Shown here piece after piece: positions 36,567 through 47,424 of a DNA stretch of 64,000 nucleotides. The DNA is from Porpolomopsis calyptriformis (Eukaryota > Basidiomycota > Agaricomycetes > Agaricales > Hygrophoraceae), in assembly GCA_951640195.1 (NCBI GenBank), contig OX621163.1, positions 1,798,001-1,862,000 of the forward strand, read 5' to 3'. The notes beneath the pieces were generated by a model. It made no database searches. It was not told the origin of the DNA and saw only the letters and a list, made by a program, of their open reading frames with translations. The position numbers were made by a program, and so were the translations under genes. Positions within the stretch are counted from its first letter, which is position 1. Every line of letters starts with the position of its first letter.

Positions 36567-36798
36567 GCTGTACCCTAGACGCGCTCAAGTCGCTCTCATC
36601 GTTCACGCGTCGAGCGGTGGTAATTTGTAGGGTGCACCGTTTATGTATTTAAATAATTGTCCTCCTCGGTATTTGCATGTCTTCCTCCCAACCCAAACTT
36701 GACGGTAGCGTACAAACCGTATCTTATCGCACCTGGGAAAGTACCGCGAAGCGTGCACAACTCAACATTCCCGAATCTCGAGGTCGCAGCAACCCCCC

Positions 36799-38348
36799 AT
36801 GAATCTTGCACGCCATTCCATCACCGCTACCAATCCAGTCCTCATCTTTGATGCACGATTTGACGCCGACTGCAACATATTTACCACCGCTACCTCGGCC
36901 GGTTTCGCTGTCTATAATACCAAGCCGTTCAAGTTACTTCGCTGTCGCGGTAGGGATCACTCATCCTCTCATGATTGTGTTTTTCATCCCGCTCTTTCAG
37001 ATATCACAGGCGGAACCCTTGTTGCAGTCGTTCCGTTGCACACATCGTCCTTGCTGTTCTTAATCGGTGGCGGGCGTAGCCCCCGATACCCTCCAAATAA
37101 GGTGATTCTGTGGGACGACGCAATCGGTCGTGAGGTTGTTGAACTTGAGTTCAGGGAGAAAGTGCGTGGCCTTGCATGCCGTCGTGGATGGCTCGCGGTG
37201 TCTTTGCGTCGGAGAGTTGTCGTCTTCGAGGTCAAAGAACATGTCACAAGATACGGAGAATGGGACACTTGCGATAATCCAAAGGGTAAGTGCCATCACA
37301 ATTCGTTATTATCCGGGCCTTTTGACTTACCGTGTTGGTGTTAGGATTGCTTGCAATGGCTACTGGAGTGTATGCCACACTCCTTGCGATTCCTGGTCGT
37401 CAAATGGGTCATGTACAATTGATTCACCTGCCGCCATGTCCACCCCCTGCGCCTCCCAGTCCACCCTCGTCCACTCCCCCTCTGAAGCCCCCACCTCCTC
37501 CTACGAGGCACCCTGTCGCCATCATCAAAGCCCACAACACTGCACTCACCGTATTGTCATCGCCCCCATCCGGCAAATTACTTGCCACAACATCATCACG
37601 GGGCACCCTCGTCAGAGTATGGGATGCACTTACTGGAAGGCTGGTACGAGAATTTCGCAGAGGGACTGACAAGGCAGATATATATGGAGTGGCCTTTCGA
37701 CCCGACGAGAAAGAAATATGTGTCTGGAGTGATAAAGGTACGGTACATGTATTCACCCTTGCGAACTCGGGTCCACTGTAAGTCTTCCTCCTTGCTTTTC
37801 CTCACATTGTCAACGACAAACTCATCGTCGATGCTAGAAATCGTCAATCAACATTTTCACCATTGACTTTAATCCTGCCTCTACCGAAATATTTTGACTC
37901 GGAATGGTCGTACGCGCAGTATAGAATACCAACCCAGTCGTCTCACATATCTCTTTCATCATCATCGCGATCACCCACGGCGGATGTATCTGACGAGGAG
38001 CGATGTGTCGTCGGTTGGATCGAGGCACTTCCCAGCGATGAACCTGCGCGCGGCCTGACCGTTGAGTATCAACTCGTCGTGTTGACGTATACTGGGGGAT
38101 GGTATCGATTGTCCCTGCCTAGTTTTGGGAGCGCGGCACATATTCCCTCCTCCCCTTCTTCCGTGTCCCTGTCAGGTTCGCCACCGAAACCGATCTCGGT
38201 TCCACGTCCACGAACCTCCAGCGGTTCCTCCGTCATCAGTCGACTGGATAGAGGAAAGGATAAGGAACGAGAGAAAGATGGGAAGGAGAGCCGGGAGTGT
38301 GTTCTGCAGGAATTCCGGAGGTTCGGGCGATGGGATGGGTGGGGATAG
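36799..38348 (+). CDS. HSV2: PROPPIN WD-repeat protein (Hsv2/WIPI-type)
   Basis: Starts MNLARHSITATNPVLIFDAR. Blade sequences FTTATSAGFAVYNTKPFKLL, YPPNKVILWDDAIGREVVEL, FREKVRGLACRRGWLAVSLR, HPVAIIKAHNTALTVLSSPP and GTLVRVWDALTGRLVREFRR lead to the phosphoinositide motif FRRGTDKADIYGVAFRPDEK. The F/LRRG motif binds PI3P and PI(3,5)P2 and defines the autophagy-linked Atg18/Hsv2/WIPI family. A Pro-rich loop (PPPAPPSPPSS) interrupts the propeller and a Ser-rich, basic tail follows. Three introns. Choice among Atg18, Atg21 and Hsv2 is by resemblance to the WDR45 branch and is uncertain. Confidence 0.82.
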
Positions 38349-38667
38349 AATGTTCGGTCCATGAAAGCTTCGTGTGACATTGAATACTGCCAATCATTCA
38401 TAACTACATAAACACCTCATGTTGTCTCGAAAGATTACCGTACTGTACTGTATGTATATAAATAATGACACTGTATCCTTTCAGCTGAATGTCACCTTAA
38501 CGCGCGCGGTGGGCCTTACATTGAAATTCCAGACTTGGCGACCTGACTTTGCTGGTTTGAGAGTTGACAAGTGAATATTTTGGGCTGTATTCCAAGGGAC
38601 TAGAACATTTGAGATGCGATCTTGCTCATAAGACATGCTAAGCTGAGAAAGTTACTCGACCCTGGCA
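38349..38667. other. Convergent intergenic region
   Basis: About 320 bp between two stop codons facing each other, A+T-rich with a short TGTATATAAATAATG stretch near 38450. It presumably holds the two 3' untranslated regions. I see no ORF of interest, repeat or RNA gene. Confidence 0.6.
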
Positions 38668-39605
38668 TTACTGCAGAAGCAGCTTCACTTGCATCAATGC
38701 ATGCGCAACGTGGCTAATGGCATCTGCGACCGAGGAGATTGTTCCGGGGTCCCCCGAGGTTGATCCAATGGCGAGGACAAGGGTCCGCTCAGAGAGTGAT
38801 TGTAGGGTGAGCTCCAGAGATCGTGCTGAGAGCTCAAGGGGGGAAGGAATCGACTGTGTCTAGAAGCCATCGAGTTGGAGAAATGAGGAAGACAATGTGG
38901 TGACTTACCGTAGGATTCGTTGATTTCGAGGGGAGTTTTGCCAAAGATGACTTATTCCCGATCTTTGAGGTCATAAGATGGGTGGCGAACGATTTTCGAG
39001 AAAAAATGTCACGCACATTGCCAATTTCTGTTAGCTGGGAGGAATTGGAGACCTGAGATGACAGATTAGTAGATGCAAGCGGACCCGAGAGGTCCGTTGA
39101 GGTCGCAGCATGGTTTAGCATCGGAGTTTCTGTTGCAAGTATCAACTGTTCACGACCACTTGAATCCCTCTCAGTAATGTATGTGGCTCCGCACACCACA
39201 CACTCCTAATGATTGTGAAATGAAGATGTTTTCGTGCGGTAGTCCTGAAATCGGGCACAAACCTTTCTTGGTTCTTTCCCACGTCCAACAGCGGGAGGGC
39301 GGACAAGGGGAACACCATAGCATCCAACACTTGGGCAGTTGTCAGCTAACATGGCCCAGCCTTTGAGAAGACGGTTTCCGATCTCTGCAGCAGCAGCATC
39401 TGATTGTTGTCGGCGACGCAATGACTCTTCTGTTTCAACAAAGGGAAAGGTAGGAGATTCCGGTGCAATAGAGGGCTCAGTAGGAGGTGTTGAAGATCGG
39501 GAACTTTGAGAGTCGGAAGAGGCACTTTGCGGATGCTAAGATTGAAGTGTTAAGACCTTGAAATATGGTGAAAGCCGGATATTGACGTACGGTCGTTCCA
39601 GCCAT
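38668..39605 (-). CDS. Zinc-ribbon protein of the ZNRD2/SSSCA1 (autoantigen p27) family
   Basis: Starts MAGTTHPQSASSDSQSSRSS; an in-frame ATG at 39617 adds four residues. The conserved block is IGNRLLKGWAMLADNCPSVG, CYGVPLVRPP, then after an intron ECVVCGATYITERD, giving the two Cys pairs of a zinc ribbon (CPSVGC and CVVC). A Ser-rich middle follows, and the end reads ELTLQSLSERTLVLAIGSTS .. AISHVAHALMQVKLLLQ, an amphipathic helix. The family is widespread in eukaryotes; human ZNRD2 has been linked to centromere and tankyrase biology, but the fungal role is unknown. APT1 ends 38 bp upstream on the same strand. Confidence 0.78.
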
Positions 39606-39643
39606 GTTTTTGGTCATGTGATATAGTAACTGATTGCTGCCCG

Positions 39644-40352
39644 TCAATTGTCAGACTGGATGATGGAATATACAGGAGCATCTAATTTATCACTTCCTTT
39701 GAGAAAACTCAGCTCGACTATAAACAGATATTCTAGAGTCTTTCCCCCTTGCTTGGAAATGAGCTCGCCTGTGGCCTTGGCAGAACCCCCTGGTGCAAAT
39801 GCCTCAGCTAAAGGTCTAGAGGGACATAACGGATGACACTTACCCGTCGCTAACAAATCGTCCACAACGATGACAGTCTGACCGGGTATAATTGCGTCTG
39901 ATTGCATTTCGAATGAGTCCTAGGTTATTCGATTCGTTCAGGTAGAAGGAGTTATTGGGACCATGCACTCACGGCACCGTATTCCTTCTCGTAGGTTGCG
40001 ACAACACATTGTCCGGGGAGTTTCCCTTTTTTTCTAACAGGCACGAACGCAGCGCCGAGCCTCAGGGCAAGGATGGGGCCAAGGAGGAATCCGCGAGCAT
40101 CCAGTCCTACCACAACGTCTACTTTCTGCGAAGGGGATCGGAACACCGTCGAGGACGTGATATGGTGAACTAAGTGAGTGATGAGTGTCTCGACTGCGAT
40201 GGGACTTTGAAAGATTGGGAAAATGTCCAAAAAGTTCACTCCCTAGGCGGTTGTCTCGTGAGCTATAGCTGCAGAATGGCGCAGTCATTCACCTTGTTAG
40301 GGAAGTCGGGGTGAGCCTTCAATTTGTTTCGCAGAAACTCGACGTCTGCCAT
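39644..40352 (-). CDS. APT1: Adenine phosphoribosyltransferase
   Basis: Starts MADVEFLRNKLKAHPDFPNK and continues GVNFLDIFPIFQSPIAVETL, VDVVVGLDARGFLLGPILAL, GAAFVPVRKKGKLPGQCVVA, TYEKEYGA, IIPGQTVIVVDDLLATG (the PRPP-binding VVVDDLLATGG signature), GSAKATGELISKQGG and the end LDAPVYSIIQSDN. Three introns interrupt it, one directly after the PRPP motif. The enzyme salvages adenine to AMP in the cytosol. Length is the usual 180 or so residues. Divergent from UTP12 with 93 bp between starts. Confidence 0.95.
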
Positions 40353-40381
40353 GGAGAGCTGAGCTGAGCTGAGGGTTGGGC

Positions 40382-40428
40382 AAACCCTAACCTTGAAACA
40401 AGGGCATATTCAACCCCGAAAATTTTTC
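40382..40428. promoter_or_regulatory. Telobox AAACCCTAA and RRPE-like AAAATTTT in the APT1-UTP12 promoter
   Basis: The 93-bp gap has AAACCCTAA at 40382-40390, a telomere-repeat-like box bound by Tbf1/TRF-type factors in several fungi, and GAAAATTTTTC at 40418-40428, close to the ribosomal RNA processing element of yeast ribosome biogenesis promoters. UTP12 is such a gene. A GAGCT-GAGCT-GAGCT repeat lies next to the APT1 start. Binding is inference. Confidence 0.4.
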
Positions 40429-40445
40429 GTACCTTGACCGCGACA

Positions 40446-43400
40446 ATGGTGCAAAGTTATCAAAGACACGGACCGACTCAGGTTAGGTGCGCGGGATATG
40501 CCTGTAATGCCCACTCACATCCTGTCTAGGCATTCGGGCTAATTTGCAGCTCTTCTTCAAACTCGGTATACGATGGCAAGCTGGCTTATGTGCCCGCCTT
40601 GGAGGACGTATTGGTCTGGGACGTCAAGAAAGGCGACATGGCAAGTTTAACTTCGTCTTTGAGAGTTTCCAGAACTAAAAGCCATCTTCCAGACCGCAAT
40701 GTGGCATGACACTGGTCATAGAGCCGAAGTAACCTGTCTCATTCGCTCTCCGCAAAAAAACACATTTGCTGTCGGTTACGCCGACGGCTCGATTCGTCTC
40801 TGGGACGCCTCGACTGAGTCGGTAATAACCATATTCGACGGCCATAAGAAAGCTGTCACGGCTCTCGCGTTTGACAAACTGGGGGCCAAGTTGGCTTCTG
40901 GTTCACAGGATACTGACTTGATTGTGTGGGATGTTGTGGCTGAAGCTGGTCTCTTCCGGTAAGGTTTATTTGAGAAGATTTCCGGACTCCCGTTGAACGT
41001 CAACCCAATAGTTTGCATGGACACCGAGATCAAATTACAGCCATTCGGTTTCTTGCGGCTGATACATCCTTGCCATCCTCTTCTACAGCAACGTCTGCTG
41101 CAAATCTTATACTTACAACGTCCAAGGATAGTTTCATGAAGCTCTGGGATCTCTCGACTCAACACTGCATCCAAACTGTTGTCGCCCATCGTTCAGAGAT
41201 ATGGAGCATGGATGTGGATCGTGAACAAAACTTCGTACTCACCGGGAGCGGGGAAGGTGATCTAAAGGCTTGGAAGATAGACAACGAAGCTTTGGCCCAA
41301 GGGTTGAAAGAAACGGGTTCAGGAGAGGTGGTCTTGATTTCTGGACGATTCAAGTTGGGATTAATTTATTGCCTAATCTATAGGTCGCAAAAATGATCTG
41401 CCCAGTGGACGATCTTCCCCTTTCTTCCCGTCATCGCGTCTCGCAGATAACTTTCCATCCAACTCAACCATGTCTCGCTGTCCAGTCTCACGATCGTTCT
41501 GTCGAAATATTCCACATTCGGACAGAGGATGAGATGAGAAAAAAACAAGCCAGAAGGAAGAAACGCGCCAAGGAAAAGAAGGGAAAGGGAAAGGAATTTG
41601 CAGACGATGAAATGAATGTCGACTCAGACGCTGAGCTCAGCTTTGTTGATTTTTTCGCCCCGATTCTTGTCGTCCGTGCAAATGGCAGGATTCGTTCATT
41701 CGATTTTGGATCTAATACCAGTATCCACAAAGGTGTCACTCAAGTAAGCCGAATTATCTTCTCTTACAAACATTCAAGGAAAACAAGCTCTATCACAGCT
41801 ATTTGTAGCCACGGCAGAGAATACGTTAGAAGTCTACAATGTCCCTCTTCGTTCGAGAAGCAAGGAAGCCCCCCCAGAATCGGCTCGCGTGCATGCAGTA
41901 GATCTTCCGGGCCACCGTGGACCTATCCGAACATTAAGCTTGAGCTCTGACGATCTCCTTTTAGCATCAGCATCCAATGGTAGCTCACCTATATTTGTGT
42001 CATTCTATCTGCAATGACTGATAGAAATATAGGGTCTTTGAAGTTATGGAATATCAAAACTACTACTTGCATTCGCACCATCGACTGTGGACATGCAATT
42101 TGCAGTACATTCTTACCGGGTGATCGTCATGTGGGTGTCTTTCTTATCCATGCAAGCATGGCTTCATTTGCATATATTGTTTTCATTGGCAGATTGCTAT
42201 CGGTACCAAGGCTGGTGAAATTCTCCTGTACGACATTGCCTCGTCCTCTTTGATTTCCACAGTGAAAGCGCACACGGCAACGGTTTGGTCTCTTCATGTT
42301 CGTCCCGACGGGCAAGCGCTGGCCAGTGGGAGTGCCGATCGAGACGTGAAATTTTGGGAGATTAAAGATGTGAGTCAAACATCTTGTCTTCCGGATGGAA
42401 ACGAAGCACTCACACTGAACCAGTCGTCGAGCGAGAAAACAACAACGCTGGTGCACATACGGACGTTGAAGATGACTGACGATGTGTTGTCAGTTAGATA
42501 CAGCTCCAACGGCAAACTCTTCGCGGTATCACTCCTGGACTCGACTGTCAAAGTCTTCTACCAAGACACCCTCAAATTTTTCCTCTCACTCTATGGTCAC
42601 AAAGTAGGCCAAGTATGTCCACTCGCAAAGTCTCTCTTAATGAGTCCCATCCAGCTCCCCGTTCTTTCTATGGACATATCTGATGACTCAAAACTTCTTA
42701 TCACTGGCTCTGGTGATAAGAACGTAAAAATTTGGGGCCTCGACTTTGGTGACTGCCATAAATCAATATTTGCCCATGACGAGAGTGTGACACAGGTTGT
42801 CTTCGAGAAGAATACCCATTGCTTTTGGACAGTCGGGAAGGACAAATTATTAAAATACTGGGATGGTGACAAGGTAAGCGGGCACCGTATTCCGATCGGG
42901 AAACGTAAGTGACGATCATCGCAGTTCGAAAATATACAAAAGTTGGATGGACATCACGGAGAGATTTGGGCTCTTGCCGTCAGCCATCACGGAAACTTCG
43001 TGGTGACGGGTTCTCATGACAAATCGATTCGTGTTTGGGAGAAACTTGATGAACCGGTGAGCAATGCATACTCCCCGTTCCAACAGGTCTTGATGACTGT
43101 GCATCTTAGCTTTTCCTTGAGGAAGAGCGCGAACGCGAACTTGAAATTTTGCATGATAGTGGTCTAGCTGATTCCCTCAATCGCAACAATGCCCTTCTCC
43201 CTGGTTACCCTCAGGCTTCGGTTGAAGCCACGAGTGTAAACAAGCAAACAACTGAAACGATGATCGCAACCGAACGCATTATGGAAGCCATCGACCTTTC
43301 GGATGCTGAACGAGCGGCTTTTCGGGAGTACGAGGACCAGAAGGCCAATCTGTCATCACCCGATGCCGTAGCCCTCCAGCCTCCCCCACGAAATCCTGTG

Positions 43401-43902
43401 CTAGCGGCGTACAATTTGGAGCCTGAAGCTTATGTGCTGAGGGTGGTAGAGCGGGTACAAGGCACAGCTCTACAAGATGCCTTGCTGATTCTGCCGTTTG
43501 GGAAAGTGGTGTCATTGATGGAATATCTCAACATTTGGGCACAAAGAGTTCGTTTCCTTTCCCCTTACCAAGGCTAGTCATCTAATAGATCACCAGGAGT
43601 GGAATATCACATTGATCGCTCGGATTATATTTTATTTGCTGAAAGTGCATCATCACCAAATTGTCACCAACCGCATCATGCGAACGGCCCTGATTCCACT
43701 AAGAAAACACTTGCGCGCCGCTCTACAGAGACAAAAAGAGACGATTGGGTATAACCTTGCGGGACTACAATACGTAAGGCGTCGGACTGAGGCGGAGCGG
43801 ACAACTCAATTCTACGATGAGGGAAAGTTTGGCGAGAAAGGAGAGGCACAGAGTAAGCGAGAAAAAGATAAAAAGCGCAAAAGGGTCAACGTCAAGGGAT
43901 AA
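40446..43902 (+). CDS. UTP12: U3 snoRNP / UTP-B WD-repeat protein Utp12 (Dip2, WDR3)
   Basis: Starts [12 protein letters not shown], then [20 protein letters not shown], the Utp12 N-terminus. WD blades include [111 protein letters not shown] and [20 protein letters not shown]. The C-terminal Utp12 helical domain is seen as [60 protein letters not shown] and [20 protein letters not shown], with a basic tail [10 protein letters not shown]. Utp12 pairs with Utp13 in the UTP-B complex of the 90S pre-ribosome. About ten introns. Confidence 0.93.
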
Positions 43903-43991
43903 GCCGCAAAAGATGATACATTTAGTCTGCTAGAGGATACAAATCTATATGGGAGAGAAAATCGTCCCTATGTTTGTTGAATTGGTCATTA

Positions 43992-44907
43992 TTACGCCTT
44001 TGGACCCCACAGATCTTCAAACCTATAGAAAAAGGTGTGAACAGATGGCCCTATGATTGATCCATAACTTACCACAAGCTGGGCTCTGTCGCGATCCTCA
44101 TTTGAACGGATAACACTCCTTCATCAAAATCAGCCAATCGGCCAAATGCTGCCCTGGTAAGATCGACGTGCTTTGACGCATAGGCGCATCCAGCGCATGT
44201 ATCAACTACACGTACGAACACGCAAGTCTGGGGAGTTCTGCATACTAACATGTTGGCATTCTGGAGTAAGTTGGTTGCCCGTGTAAAGTGGAAGGAACAC
44301 TAACGTTCGAGAAATTGGAAGCATCGAGGGCTAGTGGTCCAGCCTTCCAAAGTAAGGGCGCAAGCAAACGAATCGTCCTGAAACATGATTTAAATGAGCT
44401 ATGATAACGGTCAAATATTAGAATCCTCACCGTTGGAGCCCAAACGGGGTTCGGCCAGCAACTTGGATTTTTCAAGTCATGACCTGTGTACCTAAGGATG
44501 GCACAGCAAACGTTTAGCGACTATTGATTGTCACATTCTGCGTAAACCACTTACCATGTTATAGTGACACTGTCAAAGGAGCCGATACCTTTCAACCCAT
44601 CCCAAAGATTTTTGATGGTGTTAATGACCGAGTCTTTCTGGGCAGACGAACGCCTAGCTAGTCTGCTTTCCGAATTGTCGGGGTCTGAGTCGTGCAATGT
44701 GCGATACTTGTACGGGAGATTGGTAACGTTGACCGATTCCCATCCGTCGCGGGGGTCAAACTTGTAAGAACTTCCGAGTGAATGCGATCCGGAGTACCTG
44801 CTCTCTGTGATCGCGTTTATTATCCCGCCATTGACAAACAGAGGGATCACGGAAGATGAGATGAAAAGAAGGAAGGAGGGAACAAGCAAGCGAAACGTTG
44901 AAATCAT
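43992..44907 (-). CDS. Secreted double-psi beta-barrel (expansin-like) protein
   Basis: Starts MISTFRLLVPSFLLFISSSV with a signal peptide, followed by a non-conserved stretch with a dibasic LARRSS site. The barrel region reads YTGHDLKNPSCWPNPVWAPT, DDSFACALTLEGWTTSPRCF, FLELCRTPQTCVFVRVVDTC, AGCAYASKHVDLTRAAFGRL and DEGVLSVQMR, ending WFEDLWGPKA. VRVVDTCAGC..HVDL is the DPBB core, with the catalytic-type Asp of expansin/loosenin-like proteins. Such secreted proteins loosen plant or fungal cell walls without hydrolysis; the substrate here is unknown. The exon order was chosen to keep the Cys spacing. Divergent from IMP4. Confidence 0.8.
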
Positions 44908-44966
44908 TAGGCGTGTTTTAAGGTAATTGAAGGAGTGTGTGTGATGTCACTCAATCTGTGACTGAC

Positions 44967-46208
44967 ATGGTAAGTCAATCGACCGCCTTGCTTGGTGGAG
45001 GGCTCACAGTGAATCCCAGCTTCGTCGGCAAATCCGCGAACGTCGTCAATACGTCTATGCAAAATCTCTAGAGGCCCAGGAACGGCAGACATATGAGCGA
45101 AAGCGACAACTAAAAGATGCCTTGGCGAGCGGTACGCCATTGCCGACAGAGTTAAAAAAAGATGCAAAAAAACTTGCGAAGGATCTCGCATTCGATGAAG
45201 GGCAAGCCGGTGAGACGTCTTCAGAAGTATATGCCAGATGAACCTCATGCCATTTTTTCAGAACTCGCCACCCATGTGGATGATGAGTATGCATGGGCAG
45301 GAATTCAGGACCCCAATATCATTATCACAACATCGAGAGATCCTAGCTCAAAATTGCTGCAGTTTGCAAAAGTAAGTCCCATCTTGCGTTGTCCAGCTTC
45401 TTTCGTCACTGGTTTCCTTGCGGATAGGAGATGAGGTTGATATTCCCCAACTCACATCGAATAAATCGAGGAAACTACGTTGTCAAGGACTTAGCGGACG
45501 CATGCAGGGCGAAGAATATATCGGATCTGATACTCATACACGAACATCGCGGCGTACCAGGTCATTCATCGTGACCGATCAACTGGCATCATTTGCTAAC
45601 GATCGCGTTTTTGGTTAGATGCCATGATAGTTTCTCATTTCCCCCATGGTCCTACGGTCTATTTCACTCTCAGTAATGTTGTTTTGCGGCACGATGTTGT
45701 CACCTACAAGTCCTCCACTGTTTCCGAGCAGTATCCTCACCTTGTCTTTGAAAATTTCAGTTCAAAGTTGGGAGAACGTATACGAGATGTCCTGAAATTC
45801 CTGTTCCCCGTTCCAAAGGAAGATAGCAAGAGAGTGATGACCTTTGCGAACGAAAACGATTTTATATCATTCCGGTAGGCGACATTACACAGGAATTATC
45901 CTATGAACTAATACTCTTATTAGACACCATGTTTTTGTCAAGATTTCCCGTCAAGTGGAGTTGACGGAGGTTGGGCCGCGGTTTACAATGAAACGTGGGT
46001 ATCTCAACTTGGATCCTCTTTTCGTCTGATGTATGGTTTTTGTGCAGCCTATGAGATCCGTCAGGGCACTGTTGAGCAGACTGAAGCCGAACGAGAATGG
46101 GTCCTTGCATATTATTCACGGACAGCCAAGAAAAGGCACCTCCTTTCTGGCCCTGACCGGCCTGACCTTCCATCGGATTCTAGACCAAGGAAACGAACCA
46201 GAAATTAG
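44967..46208 (+). CDS. IMP4: U3 snoRNP protein Imp4 (Brix domain)
   Basis: The first coding exon is only the ATG (44967-44969); a 50-nt intron (44970-45019, ending TCCCAG) joins it to [20 protein letters not shown], giving the family start MLRRQ. Then [40 protein letters not shown], the Brix core [99 protein letters not shown] and a basic end PRKRTRN. Imp4 with Imp3 and Mpp10 aids U3-18S pairing in the nucleolus. No ATG lies in frame between the splice site and LRRQ, which supports the tiny exon. Confidence 0.93.
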
Positions 46209-46249
46209 AATTGCAATACATTATTTTGTTGTAGTCGCTATATCTGATC

Positions 46250-46265
46250 ACCGTGACATCACGGT
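46250..46265. promoter_or_regulatory. Inverted repeat ACCGTGA-CA-TCACGGT upstream of PRE3
   Basis: A perfect 7-bp inverted repeat with a 2-bp centre, 50 bp before the PRE3 ATG. Its core TGACATCA is one base from an ATF/CREB site. It is a likely dimer-binding site; function is inference. Confidence 0.4.
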
Positions 46266-46276
46266 CACTACAATCG

Positions 46277-46284
46277 GACGCGTC
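46277..46284. promoter_or_regulatory. GACGCGTC palindrome upstream of PRE3
   Basis: Perfect 8-bp palindrome 31 bp before the PRE3 start codon. The same octamer lies just before RPN12 and PRE10. ACGCGT is also the core of the yeast MCB box, so a Mbp1-like factor is one alternative to a proteasome-specific factor. Confidence 0.5.
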
Positions 46285-46315
46285 AGTTCACCCCGAAATT
46301 TTACCTCAAACCTCA

Positions 46316-47304
46316 ATGGACCACGTCGACTTCCAGCAGCTCAAGAGTGGTGAGGTCAACCTCGGGGTGCGTGCGCGAGTGACTCGTCAGTTTGTCGGCC
46401 ATCTTATTACGCCTTCAGACCTCGATTATGGCTGTTCAGTTCAAGGACGGCGTTGTTCTTGGTGCCGACAGTCGCACCACTACAGGAAGCTACATTGTAT
46501 GAATCGTTCAATTCGGCGTTGGAGAATTTAAATCGTGAAATAAAATTGTCAGGCGAATCGTGTCACGGACAAACTGACCTGTGTTCATGATCGGGTGTAT
46601 TGCTGTCGTTCAGGCTCAGCCGCCGACACACAGACAATTGCGGACATAGTCCATTATCATCTTCAGATGTTCAGGTATTCTCCAAGCCGTTTTATGTTTC
46701 AATTCTATATTTTTGCCAACTTTTTATATAGTCAAGTCTCCGGTGCACCACCTCCTGTCCACACTGCGGCATCCGTTTTTCAGAAACTATGCTACGAAAA
46801 CAAGGATGCGTTATCAGCTGGTATCATTGTTGCCGGTTGGGATAAAGAAGCTGGTCCAAGCGTGTACAATATTCCTCTCGGCGGCGGTCTGTTCCGTCAA
46901 CCGTGGGCAATTGGGGGTGACTATCGCGAGAACTCTTCCCTGACATTGCTGACGAGTGAATAGGATCTGGTTCTTCTTATGTTTATGGCTACTGCGATGC
47001 TACCTACCAAGACGGCTGGGGCAAAGATGAAACGATCAACTTCGTGAAGAACAGTGCGTTATACACTTTTGCATTTCTGAGTAATTCAGTAACTGGTCGA
47101 TGTGTGTACATAGCCCTATCATTAGCCATGTCCCGCGATGGGTCGTCAGGTGGTGTCATTCGTATGTGCGTTATCACAGAAAGTGGAGTAGAGAGGTTAT
47201 TCATTCCTGGCAATGAATTGCCGAAATTCTGGGAAGGTCGTGAAGTTCTTGACGTCAAGAAGGGTATTGACCCACCACTTGACACAATGGTTGTTGAGGC
47301 GTAG
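46316..47304 (+). CDS. PRE3: 20S proteasome subunit beta-1 (caspase-like), Pre3/PSMB6
   Basis: Starts [17 protein letters not shown] and splices to [20 protein letters not shown], so the mature N-terminus is Thr1 after Gly (NLG-TSIMA), with Asp17 and Lys33 positions in the following strand. Further text: [89 protein letters not shown] and [20 protein letters not shown]. This subunit cleaves after acidic residues. A short propeptide of 17 residues fits the family. Six or so introns. It follows IMP4 on the same strand after 107 bp. Confidence 0.95.
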
Positions 47305-47424
47305 CGTCAGATGGCTACCACAAGCCGTGTCGATTGGCAGGCCGAAACATGATACGTATTTGCATAGTTATCAGATTCTGGATGTGGTGGTTCTTGCGAT
47401 ATGTAAGCTGTAAGGTGAAGGTAA

